Assembly: GCA_017853275.1 (NCBI GenBank)
Contig: JAFMJV010000008.1
Span: 20,530-84,529 of the forward strand
DNA length: 64,000 bases
Direction: 5' to 3'
Source of the DNA: Chloroflexota bacterium
GTDB taxonomy: Bacteria > Chloroflexota > Limnocylindria > Limnocylindrales > CSP1-4
Shown here: positions 26,283 through 34,508 of the stretch, one piece after another
Position numbering within the stretch: the first letter of the stretch is position 1
Layout of the letters: every line of letters begins with the position of its first letter
The notes under the pieces: generated by a model
The model's input: only the letters and a program-made list of their open reading frames with translations
The model's database searches: none
What the model was told of the DNA's origin: nothing
Position numbers and translations under genes: made by a program

Positions 26283-27191
26283 ATGCACGGACTCGCCTTC
26301 GTCAACCAGCTGAAGACCTTCGTTCTTCTTGCGGCGCTCGGCGGTCTCCTCGTGGCGGTCGGCGGACTCGTCGGGGGCACCGGCGGGATGGTCCTCGCCC
26401 TCGGCTTCGCGATCGTCATGAACGTGGGCGTCTTCTGGTTCAGCGACCGCGTCGCCCTGCGGATGAACGGCGCCCGCCCCGTGGCTCCCGGCGAGCTCCC
26501 CGTCGTGGAGCGGATCGTCACCGAGCTCGCCCAGCGGGCCGCGATCCCGACGCCCACCCTCCACCTCATCGACCGTCCCGAGCCGAACGCCTTCGCCACC
26601 GGCCGCAGCCCGCGGCACGCGGCCGTCGCCGTCACCACCGGGATCCTCGGGGCGATGAGCGAGCGCGAGCTGCGCGGCGTCCTGGCCCACGAGATCTCGC
26701 ACATCACGAACCGGGACATGCTCGTGGGGACGGTGGCCGCCACGATCGGCGGCGCGATCTCCTTCCTCGGCAACATGGCGATGTGGTCCTCGTTCTTCGG
26801 CGGGGGGGACGACGAGGAGGGGGTGCCCGCGCCGGTCCTCCTCCTCGGTGCGATCCTCGCCCCGCTCGCGGCGACCCTCATCCAGCTCGCGGTCTCCCGC
26901 AGCCGCGAGTACGGCGCGGACCTCTCCGGCGCGCGCCTCACCGGCGACCCCGAGGGTCTCGCCTCGGCGCTCGAGCGCCTCGAGGCGGAGAGCGAGCGGC
27001 TCCGGGCCGAGCGGGGTGGCGGGCTCTTCGGGCGCCGGCGCCAGGAGCCCCAGCCGGTCCCGGCCGCGACCGCCCACCTCTACACGGTGAGCCCGCTCGC
27101 CGGCGGGGTCGGCACCCTCTTCTCCACTCACCCGCCGATCGCCGAGCGCGTGCGCCGGCTCCGGCTCCTTCGTTCCGGTCAGGAGGGCTGA
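26283..27191 (+). CDS. htpX: M48 family membrane zinc metalloprotease HtpX
   Basis: A 302-residue protein beginning MHGLAFVNQLKTFVLLAALGGLL, with two N-terminal membrane helices, the zinc motif VLAHEISHITNRD (HExxH), a second hydrophobic hairpin (VGTVAATIGGAISFLGNMAM and VLLLGAILAPLAATLIQLAV) and the third ligand region SREYGADLSGA. The C-terminus FSTHPPIAERVRRL is standard for HtpX. It degrades misfolded membrane proteins. The ATG at 26283 is used because the family starts there; the track frame begins far upstream, antisense to the regulator. No clear ribosome binding site precedes it, and a short upstream frame overlaps it. Confidence 0.92.
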   Translation: MHGLAFVNQLKTFVLLAALGGLLVAVGGLVGGTGGMVLALGFAIVMNVGVFWFSDRVALRMNGARPVAPGELPVVERIVTELAQRAAIPTPTLHLIDRPEPNAFATGRSPRHAAVAVTTGILGAMSERELRGVLAHEISHITNRDMLVGTVAATIGGAISFLGNMAMWSSFFGGGDDEEGVPAPVLLLGAILAPLAATLIQLAVSRSREYGADLSGARLTGDPEGLASALERLEAESERLRAERGGGLFGRRRQEPQPVPAATAHLYTVSPLAGGVGTLFSTHPPIAERVRRLRLLRSGQEG

Positions 27192-27226
27192 CCGGGAGCG
27201 ACCACCCCTCGCCTTCTCCCTCCCTG

Positions 27227-27261
27227 CGAGCGACCCCGGGATCCCGCCCCGGGGTCGCTCG
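27227..27261. terminator. 14-bp perfect hairpin between htpX and terC
   Basis: CGAGCGACCCCGGG and CCCGGGGTCGCTCG form a perfect stem around a seven-base loop, 35 bases after the htpX stop. There is no T-run. It may end the htpX transcript or act as a leader hairpin of terC; it does not match the yybP-ykoY manganese riboswitch. Confidence 0.5.
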
Positions 27262-27308
27262 CCACGCTCCTCTGCAGCGGGTAGCAAGGAGTCCCCACCA
27301 GGGCCACC

Positions 27309-28262
27309 ATGGACCTCATCTTCTGGGTCGGCTTCATCCTCTTCATCGGCGTCTTCCTCGCCCTCGACCTGGGCGTCTTCCATCGCAAGGCGCACATCGT
27401 GCCGCCCAAGGAGGCGCTCGCCTGGACGGTCGTCTGGGTGACGCTCGCGGTGATCTTCGGGATCGGCGTCCTCGCCTGGCGCGGGGCCGAGACGGGCATC
27501 GCCTGGTTCACCGGCTACGTCATCGAGTACTCCCTCTCCGTCGATAACGTCTTCGTCTTCGCGCTCGTCTTCGGTGCCTTCGCGGTCCCGCGCGAGCTCC
27601 AGCACCGGGTCCTCTTCTGGGGGGTCGTGGGCGCCCTCGTGCTGCGCTTCGTGATGATCCTCGCGGGCGCGGAGCTGATCGAGCGCTACCACTGGGTGAT
27701 CTACGCCTTCGGTGCCTTCCTCGTCTTCACCGGCGTGCGGATGGCCCTCTCGCGCGGCGGGCATGCCGAGCACCCGGAGGACAACATCCTCGTCCGGGTC
27801 GCGCGGAAGCGGCTGCGTGTCGTGCCCGAGTTCCACGGCCAGAAGTTCTTCATCCGGACGGCGGCCGGCCTCGCCGCCACGCCGCTCTTCCTCACGCTGA
27901 TCACCGTGGAGACGACGGACGTCATCTTCGCCGTCGATTCGATCCCCGCGATCTTCGCGGTGACGACCGATCCGTTCGTCGTCTTCACGAGCAACGCGTT
28001 CGCGATCCTCGGGCTGCGCTCCCTCTACTTCCTCCTGGCGGACGCGGCGGACCGCTTCCGCTACCTGAAGATGGGGCTCGCGGTCGTGCTCATCTTCGTG
28101 GGCGCGAAGATGCTCCTCAGCGACATCCTGAAGATCCCGCCGGTGATCTCGCTGGTGGTCATCATCGGGGTGCTCGCCGCATCCGTGGTCGCGTCCCTGA
28201 TGGCGGACCGGCGGGAGCGCGCCAACGGTGGGTTCGCCACGGAGGAGCTGGAGCAGGGCTGA
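27309..28262 (+). CDS. TerC family integral membrane protein
   Basis: A 317-residue polytopic protein matching TerC/Alx: it starts MDLIFWVGFILFIGVFLALDLGVFHRKAH and continues with GYVIEYSLSVDNVFVFALVFGAF, FVFTGVRMAL, the acidic membrane motif VETTDVIFAVDSIPAIFAVT, and FTSNAFAILGLRSLYFLL. The conserved Asp residues inside the helices are thought to bind metal ions. Characterised relatives export manganese or help load exported metalloproteins; tellurite resistance is the historical name. It is alone in its unit, after a strong hairpin. GGAG lies about 19 bases upstream, so the ribosome binding site is unclear, but the family N-terminus fits ATG 27309. Confidence 0.9.
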   Translation: MDLIFWVGFILFIGVFLALDLGVFHRKAHIVPPKEALAWTVVWVTLAVIFGIGVLAWRGAETGIAWFTGYVIEYSLSVDNVFVFALVFGAFAVPRELQHRVLFWGVVGALVLRFVMILAGAELIERYHWVIYAFGAFLVFTGVRMALSRGGHAEHPEDNILVRVARKRLRVVPEFHGQKFFIRTAAGLAATPLFLTLITVETTDVIFAVDSIPAIFAVTTDPFVVFTSNAFAILGLRSLYFLLADAADRFRYLKMGLAVVLIFVGAKMLLSDILKIPPVISLVVIIGVLAASVVASLMADRRERANGGFATEELEQG

Positions 28263-28263
28263 T

Positions 28264-28288
28264 CCGGCGGGGCGCTCGCCCCGTCCGG
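28264..28288. terminator. GC hairpin after terC
   Basis: CGGGGCG and CGCCCCG form the inner stem with a two-base loop, extended by CCGG/CCGG with one bulged base, between the convergent terC and FG-GAP stop codons. It lacks a T-tail. Confidence 0.4.
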
Positions 28289-28289
28289 C

Positions 28290-30860
28290 TCAGACGCGGC
28301 CGATCCGGATCAGCTGGATCGGCCCGGCGGCCTCGAGCCCCGTCCCGTTGAGGACGAGGAAGGCGTCCGTGCCGTCGTTGTCATGGTCGATGGCGACGAC
28401 GGCCTCGCCGTTCCCCTCGCTCACCGCGGGGATCCGGACCGGGGACCAGGAACGGCCGTTCCCGCCGTTGAGGAAGATGTAGTCCGGGAGATCGCGGCCG
28501 GTGGTGGCGCGGACGACGTAGAGGTCCTCGTCCCCGTCGCCGTCCGCGTCGCCCGTGGCGATCGCGGTCCCGCCCCGGAGGGGCAGGTCGAAGGCCGTGT
28601 AGAAGCGGCCGTCCGCGAGGCGGAGGCTGACCCGGAGCTGGGTGGTGGAGACCTGCGCCACATCCGGGCGTCCGTCCCCGTCCAGGTCGCGCACGGCTGC
28701 CCCCTCGGCACGGACGCCGCCCAGGCCGAGCGCATCCGTCGATTCCACGAAACGCCCCTTGCGGTTCAGGTAGACGCGCAGGAAGGCGTCCGCGTCCACG
28801 ATCACCCAGCCGCACAGGACGAGGTCGGTCCAGCCATCCCGGTCGAGATCGGCGGGGATGACGCAGCCGCCACCGATCGCGTCGTCCAGGCCCGCCCCGG
28901 GTGCGGCCACGAAGCGGCCGTCCACGTTGCGGTAGAAGCGGTTCGAGCTCGGCAGGGCGTCCAGCCGCCCGGGCTCGTTCGTGACGAGGAGGTCGTCGTC
29001 CCCGTCCCGGTCCGCGTCGAAGAGAACCGCGTTCCGGCCGCGGCCGAAGGGGTCCTGGAGGCCGCGCTCGTCCGCCTCGTTGACGAGCTCATCCTTCCCG
29101 AACGGGTCGATCCAGACCTCGTTCCGCTTGAAGCCGGTCCCGTGGTGGGCGCCGATCACGCACACGAGATCGAGCGGGCCCTCGCCGTTCACGCGCCCGG
29201 TCGCGCAGCCGTGCCGGTCGCCCCGGGGGAAGCTGCCGGTGAGCGCGGGGACGAAGCGTCCCTGGTCGTTGCGCAGGAGGAGCGGGGGGCGCCCGTGGCC
29301 GCCGATGATGAGGTCGATCCAGCCATCCCGGTCGAAGTCCGCGGCCCGGCCGCCGTAGGTGGTCGTGATGACCCCGAGACCGGTGGACGGGGCGAGGTCG
29401 CGCACGACCCAGCCGCCGGCACGGACCGCGGGAGCGGGTGAGGCGGAGGCGAGGGGCCGGGGCGTCCGGCGCGGCCCGGGCGAGGCCGATGCCGCGGCGC
29501 TCGGCGCCGGCGGGGAGGCCGGGGCTTCGGCAGGAAGGGTGACGGCAGCCGGGTCGCGCGCCTGCAGGGCGTTCTCGCGGCACGACCGGAGCGCAAGGAC
29601 GCTCTCGCCCACGCTCCCCACGACCCAGCGTGCGCCGCCCGCCCGGTCCGATCCGAGGAGCTCGGCGAGGATCGGGTCGCCGGGGACCGGCTCCTCCACC
29701 CAGATCCCGAGCCGCCAGTGCCCGAAGAGCGGGCCCGGACGAGCGCCGGGCGTCCAGCGGGCACCGCCCACGATGACGTCGTCATCCCCGATGAGGAGGG
29801 TGCGCACGAGGCCCACGCTCCCCGCCGGGCCCGGCAGTCCGAGGACCATGTAGTGCCAGCCGCTCCCATCGTTCTCCACGAGGAAGGGGAGCCAGCGGTC
29901 TCCCGCGTGGATCGTCCCGCCCGCGAGGATCCGGCCCGTCTCGTCCGTGGCGACCGCCGCGAGGATCGCCTCCTGGTCCGGGATCGCCGGGATCCGGACC
30001 TGGCGCCATGCGCCGCCGTCGCGCCGGAGAAGGATCGGCCGGACCCCTGCGTTCGTCCGGCGCCAGCCGGCGGCGACCGTCCGCCCGGAGGTGGGCGCGG
30101 TGACGGCGACGAGCGCGGCATCCCCGCGGACGGGGACCGGCTCCCGGCGCACCTCGCCGGGGAGCCAGCGGACGACGAGGGGGGACTGGCCGCGGCGCGA
30201 CTGGGAGAAGCCGACCGCGACCGCGTGGGTCGGGTCGGAGGCGGCCACGTCCGTGAGGAGGGCGCCGGTGGCGAGCTTCGGGACGGGGAGCCGGCGGCCG
30301 ACCTCGCCGACGCGCCGGAGGGCGATCGGGCGGATCCCGGCGGCCTGGCGCCCTCCCACCGACCACAGATCGCCCTGGCCGGAGGCATCCACCCCGGTGA
30401 GGATCCCGGAGCCGGGGAAGGGCGCGGGGAGGAGCTCCCAGAGCCCGTCCACAAGAGAGGCCCGGAACGGGGTCGCCCGCTTCCGGGAGTAGAACCCGAC
30501 GACCTCGGCACCGCTCTCCGTGACCACGGTGTCGAAGGCGATCCCCTCGATCCGCGGGATGGCGCTCCAGTCCTCGGTGCAGGGAGGGGCCGGGTCCGCG
30601 GGCGGGGTCGGTGACGGCTCGGCTGACGGGCTGCTCCCCGGGCTCGGCACGGGCGACCCTGAGGGGGCCGGGGATCCGGAGGGGGCCGGCTCGGCATCCG
30701 TGACGATCGCCGGCGCCGGCGCCGGGCCGGAGGGCGCGATCGGCGCTGCCGCCACCGGCGCCCCGGAACCGCCCGCCATCAGGGCGGCGGCGAGCGCCAC
30801 GAGCGGCAGCCGGCGCGGAGACCGCCGGGAAGGGGCGGAGCGCGGGTCCGTCAACGCCAC
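28290..30860 (-). CDS. secreted FG-GAP/VCBS repeat protein, paralog 2
   Basis: An 856-residue protein with GTG start at 30860, whose first bases overlap the stop of the sulfotransferase gene. A signal peptide (LPLVALAAALMAGGS) leads a Ser/Pro-rich stretch, an N-terminal repeat half (GWRRTNAGVRPILLRRDGGAW), a second low-complexity linker, and FG-GAP repeats DFDRDGWIDLIIG, DADRDGDDDLLV, DLDRDGWTDLVL, DLDGDGRPDVAQV, DADGDGDEDLYVV, DHDNDGTDAFLVLNG. Order and ends match paralog 1 at 22453-24894, so one gene arose by duplication. Coupling to two sulfotransferase genes suggests a role in a sulfated surface or as a product of the same programme; this is inference. Confidence 0.85.
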   Translation of the reverse strand: MALTDPRSAPSRRSPRRLPLVALAAALMAGGSGAPVAAAPIAPSGPAPAPAIVTDAEPAPSGSPAPSGSPVPSPGSSPSAEPSPTPPADPAPPCTEDWSAIPRIEGIAFDTVVTESGAEVVGFYSRKRATPFRASLVDGLWELLPAPFPGSGILTGVDASGQGDLWSVGGRQAAGIRPIALRRVGEVGRRLPVPKLATGALLTDVAASDPTHAVAVGFSQSRRGQSPLVVRWLPGEVRREPVPVRGDAALVAVTAPTSGRTVAAGWRRTNAGVRPILLRRDGGAWRQVRIPAIPDQEAILAAVATDETGRILAGGTIHAGDRWLPFLVENDGSGWHYMVLGLPGPAGSVGLVRTLLIGDDDVIVGGARWTPGARPGPLFGHWRLGIWVEEPVPGDPILAELLGSDRAGGARWVVGSVGESVLALRSCRENALQARDPAAVTLPAEAPASPPAPSAAASASPGPRRTPRPLASASPAPAVRAGGWVVRDLAPSTGLGVITTTYGGRAADFDRDGWIDLIIGGHGRPPLLLRNDQGRFVPALTGSFPRGDRHGCATGRVNGEGPLDLVCVIGAHHGTGFKRNEVWIDPFGKDELVNEADERGLQDPFGRGRNAVLFDADRDGDDDLLVTNEPGRLDALPSSNRFYRNVDGRFVAAPGAGLDDAIGGGCVIPADLDRDGWTDLVLCGWVIVDADAFLRVYLNRKGRFVESTDALGLGGVRAEGAAVRDLDGDGRPDVAQVSTTQLRVSLRLADGRFYTAFDLPLRGGTAIATGDADGDGDEDLYVVRATTGRDLPDYIFLNGGNGRSWSPVRIPAVSEGNGEAVVAIDHDNDGTDAFLVLNGTGLEAAGPIQLIRIGRV

Positions 30861-31825
30861 CCCAACGACTCGCCGAGGTAGGCCTCGAGCGCGGCGTTGT
30901 GCGGCCGGAAGAAGGTCCGGACCTCCTCGATCACGGCCGGGTCGATCGTCGCCTTGTTCTTCCGGGCGTTGCGCTTCTCGTCCTGGGTGGGGACGTTCGG
31001 CAGCCCGAGGTGCTCCCAGAGCCGCGCCAGCGACGCCTCCGGGTCCGCGAAGTAGCGCTCGCTGATGAGGATGAGGAGCTGCTCGCGGGGAAAGACCGCG
31101 TGCCAGCGCTGGACCTGCTCGAGGTAGATCCCCCGGGCAAGGTAGGCCTGCCAGCGGCGGACGCGGGGCGTGGAGCCGACCCGGGCGTAGACGCCGCTCC
31201 GGCTCACGATCCCGCCGTCGTCATCCTCCCAGTCCTCGCCCTCGCGGAGGACACCGGGCGAGCCGCCGGGGGGCAGGTCGCGGAGGAGGGTGAGCTCCTC
31301 GCGGACCGCCTCCTCGAAGGAGCGGCTCTCGTGGCCCCGGTTCACGCGCCAGTTCCAGTGGGAGATCGCGCGCTCGGTCGGGTCGCGGAGGAGGGCGATG
31401 AGCCGCGCGTTGGGGATGCACGCCTGGAGCCGCTCGGGCGAGAAGGGATGGGCGAGGTAGTAGGGGGAGCTCTCGCCCACGAGCGCGGGGCCGCGCCCCG
31501 CCCGGATCGCCGCGGCACGTTCCCAGATGAAGGGGAAGTTCCGGCGGTAGTGGCCGAACCCCAGGCTCCACTGGATATCCACATCGAAGAAGTGGATCTC
31601 CCGGGTGGGGCAGGCGAGGAAGCCCGGGTGCTGGCGCATCCGCTCCTGGATCGAGGTGGTCCCGGAACGCGCCGCGCCGAGGATGACGGCGTCCGGCGCG
31701 AGGTGGAAGGGGCCGATGATCGAGTTGACCAGCCGCTGGGCGCGGATCCGGGGAGCGCGGCGCTTCGCGAGCGGGTCGCGCGCGCTCCGGATCTTCTGCG
31801 CGGGCTGGTCCGGGCTGGTCGTCAT
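30851..31825 (-). CDS. sulfotransferase family protein (PAPS-dependent type)
   Basis: A 324-residue protein from ATG 31825. The 5'-phosphosulfate loop is PDAVILGAARSGTTSIQERM and the 3'-phosphate motif is LIALLRDPTERAISHWNWRVNRG, both standard for sulfotransferases that take sulfate from PAPS. REIHFFDVDIQWSLGFGHYRRNFP and VVGE-like LVGESSPYYLAHP resemble the heparan-sulfate/glycan branch, so a carbohydrate acceptor is likely. The longer track frame is antisense to the upstream gene; ATG 31825 overlaps that gene's stop as ATGA. A following FG-GAP gene overlaps its stop, giving a tightly coupled three-gene operon. Confidence 0.88.
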   Translation of the reverse strand: MTTSPDQPAQKIRSARDPLAKRRAPRIRAQRLVNSIIGPFHLAPDAVILGAARSGTTSIQERMRQHPGFLACPTREIHFFDVDIQWSLGFGHYRRNFPFIWERAAAIRAGRGPALVGESSPYYLAHPFSPERLQACIPNARLIALLRDPTERAISHWNWRVNRGHESRSFEEAVREELTLLRDLPPGGSPGVLREGEDWEDDDGGIVSRSGVYARVGSTPRVRRWQAYLARGIYLEQVQRWHAVFPREQLLILISERYFADPEASLARLWEHLGLPNVPTQDEKRNARKNKATIDPAVIEEVRTFFRPHNAALEAYLGESLGWR

Positions 31826-32529
31826 GCTGGGGAGGCTCCCTGGGGCAGCGGATCGAAGGTGTAGCCGTAGCGCTGGATCCGGTCCGCGAAGACGGTCTCG
31901 ACGATCTCCCGCGCGCGTGGCGTATAGAACTCCTGGTAGGGCCGCTTCTCGCGCGTCCCCGTGGGGTTGACCACCGGGATCGGGACGCCGCCCATCACGC
32001 CGAGGCGTGCGAAGAGGGCGTCCACATCCGACTGGAGGCGCTCGAAGCGGATGATCGCGTCCGCACCCTCGGTGAAGTCCGCCGGGCGGCGCGGGATCCG
32101 GCCGAGCATCCGGCTCCACGGCCGGCCCACGTACCGCCGGCGCAGCCAGGTCTCGAAGTCGATCGGCTTCAGGTCCGGCGGTGGGCGATCCCCCGCAAGC
32201 CGGCGGCGCGCGTCCGGATCGTCCCGGCGGGCGCGGTAGTCGCGCTCGCGCTGCTTGTAGTGGGAGACCTCTTCATCGAACGGGTTGCGGACCCCCGCGG
32301 CCACGATGAGCCCCGACCGCTGCTCCTTCGTGACGAGGCCTTCCGCGAGGAGCTGGGGGAGCCGGGTGTGCTTGCGCGGGATCCGGACGGTGCCGTCCGG
32401 CCGGAGGATGTCCTCCGCGGGGACCCAGCGGGCACCGAAGCGGTCGCGGAGGACCTCCCCGATCGCCGTGCAGCCGGTGTGCGGGGCCATGATGAAGAGG
32501 AGGTGGAGGTCGGGCACGATCAGCGCCAT
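31822..32529 (-). CDS. sulfotransferase family 2-like protein
   Basis: A 235-residue protein. DLHLLFIMAPHTGCTAIGEVLRDRFG is a variant P-loop for the 5'-phosphosulfate (GCTAIG rather than GTTSI), and LIVAAGVRNPFDEEVSHYKQRERDY fits the 3'-phosphate site (R-N-P-x-D...S.Y). NPTGTREKRPYQEFYTPRAREIVETVFADRIQRYGYTF is the typical end of carbohydrate or protein sulfotransferases. It probably sulfates a cell-surface glycan together with the next gene, to which it is coupled by an ATGA overlap. A TAGACT box lies about 36 bases before the ATG at 32529. Confidence 0.8.
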   Translation of the reverse strand: MALIVPDLHLLFIMAPHTGCTAIGEVLRDRFGARWVPAEDILRPDGTVRIPRKHTRLPQLLAEGLVTKEQRSGLIVAAGVRNPFDEEVSHYKQRERDYRARRDDPDARRRLAGDRPPPDLKPIDFETWLRRRYVGRPWSRMLGRIPRRPADFTEGADAIIRFERLQSDVDALFARLGVMGGVPIPVVNPTGTREKRPYQEFYTPRAREIVETVFADRIQRYGYTFDPLPQGASPA

Positions 32530-32565
32530 CGCGACCCCCGGGGGAGACCCTCGGACATGGCGGCG

Positions 32566-32571
32566 AGTCTA
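32566..32571 (-). promoter_or_regulatory. -10 box TAGACT of the sulfotransferase operon
   Basis: TAGACT on the minus strand is seven bases before an ATG at 32558 that opens a 12-codon frame, MSEGLPRGSRWR, whose stop lies just inside the sulfotransferase gene. Either the transcript has an untranslated leader of about 28 bases, or it begins with a leaderless leader peptide that couples into the gene. Confidence 0.45.
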
Positions 32572-32608
32572 GCAGCGACCGGGGGCCGGGTCCCCCGGAG
32601 GGAGCAGG

Positions 32609-34438
32609 TCAGGACGCGGACCCCTCGAGGATCCGGCCGACCCAGCGGATCGGCGGCGTCCCGTGGGAGATGACCGCCTCCAGGTGCTCGCGGACGCGGA
32701 AGCCGGGCGTGTCGCCCGGTCCCGGTCCGATCCGGCGGGCAGGGACGGCCTCCGGGTCGGCGCCCGCGGCACGCGCCGCACGGCGGCGGGCGGCGTCCTC
32801 GAGGTCGAGCATCTCGAGCGCGCCCACGTAGTAGGTGGAGAGCTGCGTGGAGGTGAGCCGGGCGCGGAGCCACTTGGCGCGCGCCTCGTCCTCCTCCTGG
32901 AAGCCGAGCCGGACCATGAGGTCGAGCGCGCCGGCCTCGTCCAGGCTCCCCGCGTGGGTCTCCACGTCCAGGATCGCGTTCGTGATCGCCCGCAGGTAGA
33001 ACTTCCAGTGGGTGAGCATGAGGGCGGGGTCATCCGCCCCGTAGCCGAGGTCGAGGAGGACCTGCTCCACGTAGACGGCCCAGCCCTCCGCGAACATCCC
33101 GTTCGAGAAGACGGTCCGGACCAGGCTCGGCGAGCGGTTCGACCAGGCGAGCTGGAGGTAGTGCCCGGGGACCCCCTCGTGGATGCACAGGAGGCGGAGC
33201 ATCCGGTCGTTGTCCTCCCGGAGGTAGGACTCCACCGCCTCCGGGCCCGCGCTCTCGTCCGGCGGGGTGATGAAGAAGTGGCTCGGCTCGCCGCGGTCGA
33301 GCGGCCCCGGCGCATCCAGGAAGGCGCGGCCGTAGGCGCGCAGGAAGAGCGGGGTCCAGACGATCCGGAGCGGCTCGTCCGCGAGCCCGATGACGTCCCG
33401 CTCACGGCAGAACGCCTCGATCCGGGCGACCTCGTCCTGGCAGAAGCCGATCAGCTCCTCCGGCCGGCGGTGCTCGGCGGCGATCGCGTCCAGGACCCGG
33501 GCGATGACCGCGCTCTCCGCGGCCGCGTCGCCGGGCGTGGCGGCCGGGAGCGGCTCGGCGGGGATCCAGCGCGACCAGATCCCGCGGGCGATCCGGAGCA
33601 TCTCCGCGCGGACAGCGGCGTGGTCCGCCCGGGCGCGCGCGAGAAGCGCCTCCGGCGTGATCTCCGAGCCCAGGGTGTGGCGCAGCTTCTCCGCGAAGAG
33701 GGCCGGCCCGAGGCGCCCGTCCCCGGCGGCACGGGGCCGGATCTCCCGATCGAGGGCATCGCGGAAGGCATCGAGCGCCGCAAGCGCGGCCGGGCCTGCG
33801 GCGGCGAGCGCGGCGGCGACCTCCGGCGCCTCACCGGCGGCGGCGCGGCGGTCGGCCTCCTCGCGGCCCTCGGCGATCAGCTCCCCGATCCCCGGCAGCT
33901 GGCGGATCGCGGTCTCGAGGTGCACGAGGGAGACGGGCCGGTCCGGGAGTCCGGTGAGCGCACCGCGCGCGGCGTCCAGGTAGGCGGGGATCCCCGCGAC
34001 GCGGGCCACGAAGGCGCCCCCGCGATGCGACCACGGCGCGTACTCGCGGGCGAGGAGCCCGAAGAGCCCGCTGCCGAGGACGGCGATCGTCGCGAGCGGG
34101 TCCCACGCCTCCTCGCGCAGGACCGCGTCCGCGAAGACGAGCTGGTCGATCTGCTCGAGGAGGATCCCCCGGTCGGTCGCCTCGCCGGGTGCGAGCTCCG
34201 TCGCGGGGAGCGCCGCGATCGCCGCGCGGTGACGGGCGTAGAGCGCGAGGCGGGCCTCCCGGCCGGCCTCGGACGGGTCGCTCCAGCGATCGTCGACGGC
34301 GTGGAACCCCGCGGCTCCCGCGAGGATCGGCTGGACCGCGAAGAGGTCACGGAGGAAGGCGTCCAGCACGCGCGCGAAGGGGGTCAGCGCGGGCGGCAGC
34401 GAGTCCGGCTGCCAGGAGACGTTCGCCGGGTCGGTCAT
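32609..34438 (-). CDS. DUF885 family protein (putative zinc peptidase)
   Basis: A 609-residue protein from ATG 34438, with GGAGGG upstream; the longer track frame is discarded. The DUF885 signature is LLCIHEGVPGHYLQLAW near residue 418, an HExxxxH metal-site-like motif, followed by MFAEGWAVYVEQVLLDLGY and ALMLTHWKFYLRAITNAILDVETHAG. The N-terminal part is helical. The family is related to gluzincin-type peptidases, but few members have been tested. It could hydrolyse small peptides in the cytoplasm; no signal peptide is visible. Divergent from lysA with 70 bases between starts. Confidence 0.88.
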   Translation of the reverse strand: MTDPANVSWQPDSLPPALTPFARVLDAFLRDLFAVQPILAGAAGFHAVDDRWSDPSEAGREARLALYARHRAAIAALPATELAPGEATDRGILLEQIDQLVFADAVLREEAWDPLATIAVLGSGLFGLLAREYAPWSHRGGAFVARVAGIPAYLDAARGALTGLPDRPVSLVHLETAIRQLPGIGELIAEGREEADRRAAAGEAPEVAAALAAAGPAALAALDAFRDALDREIRPRAAGDGRLGPALFAEKLRHTLGSEITPEALLARARADHAAVRAEMLRIARGIWSRWIPAEPLPAATPGDAAAESAVIARVLDAIAAEHRRPEELIGFCQDEVARIEAFCRERDVIGLADEPLRIVWTPLFLRAYGRAFLDAPGPLDRGEPSHFFITPPDESAGPEAVESYLREDNDRMLRLLCIHEGVPGHYLQLAWSNRSPSLVRTVFSNGMFAEGWAVYVEQVLLDLGYGADDPALMLTHWKFYLRAITNAILDVETHAGSLDEAGALDLMVRLGFQEEDEARAKWLRARLTSTQLSTYYVGALEMLDLEDAARRRAARAAGADPEAVPARRIGPGPGDTPGFRVREHLEAVISHGTPPIRWVGRILEGSAS

Positions 34439-34492
34439 CGGTCCCTCCGGAACGGTGCGGGTGGCACGGGGTCGGTCCGGCCGCGCGCATCG

Positions 34493-34498
34493 TACGAT
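34493..34498 (+). promoter_or_regulatory. -10 box TACGAT of lysA
   Basis: TACGAT lies ten bases before the GTG at 34509. An ATG at 34497 overlaps the box itself, which argues for the GTG start. Confidence 0.45.
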
Positions 34499-34508
34499 GC
34501 TCGGCGAC

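Noticed and set aside
27192-27308. possible manganese riboswitch (yybP-ykoY) before terC
   Set aside because: TerC genes are often preceded by this riboswitch, but its conserved core is not recognisable here; only a simple 14-bp hairpin is present.
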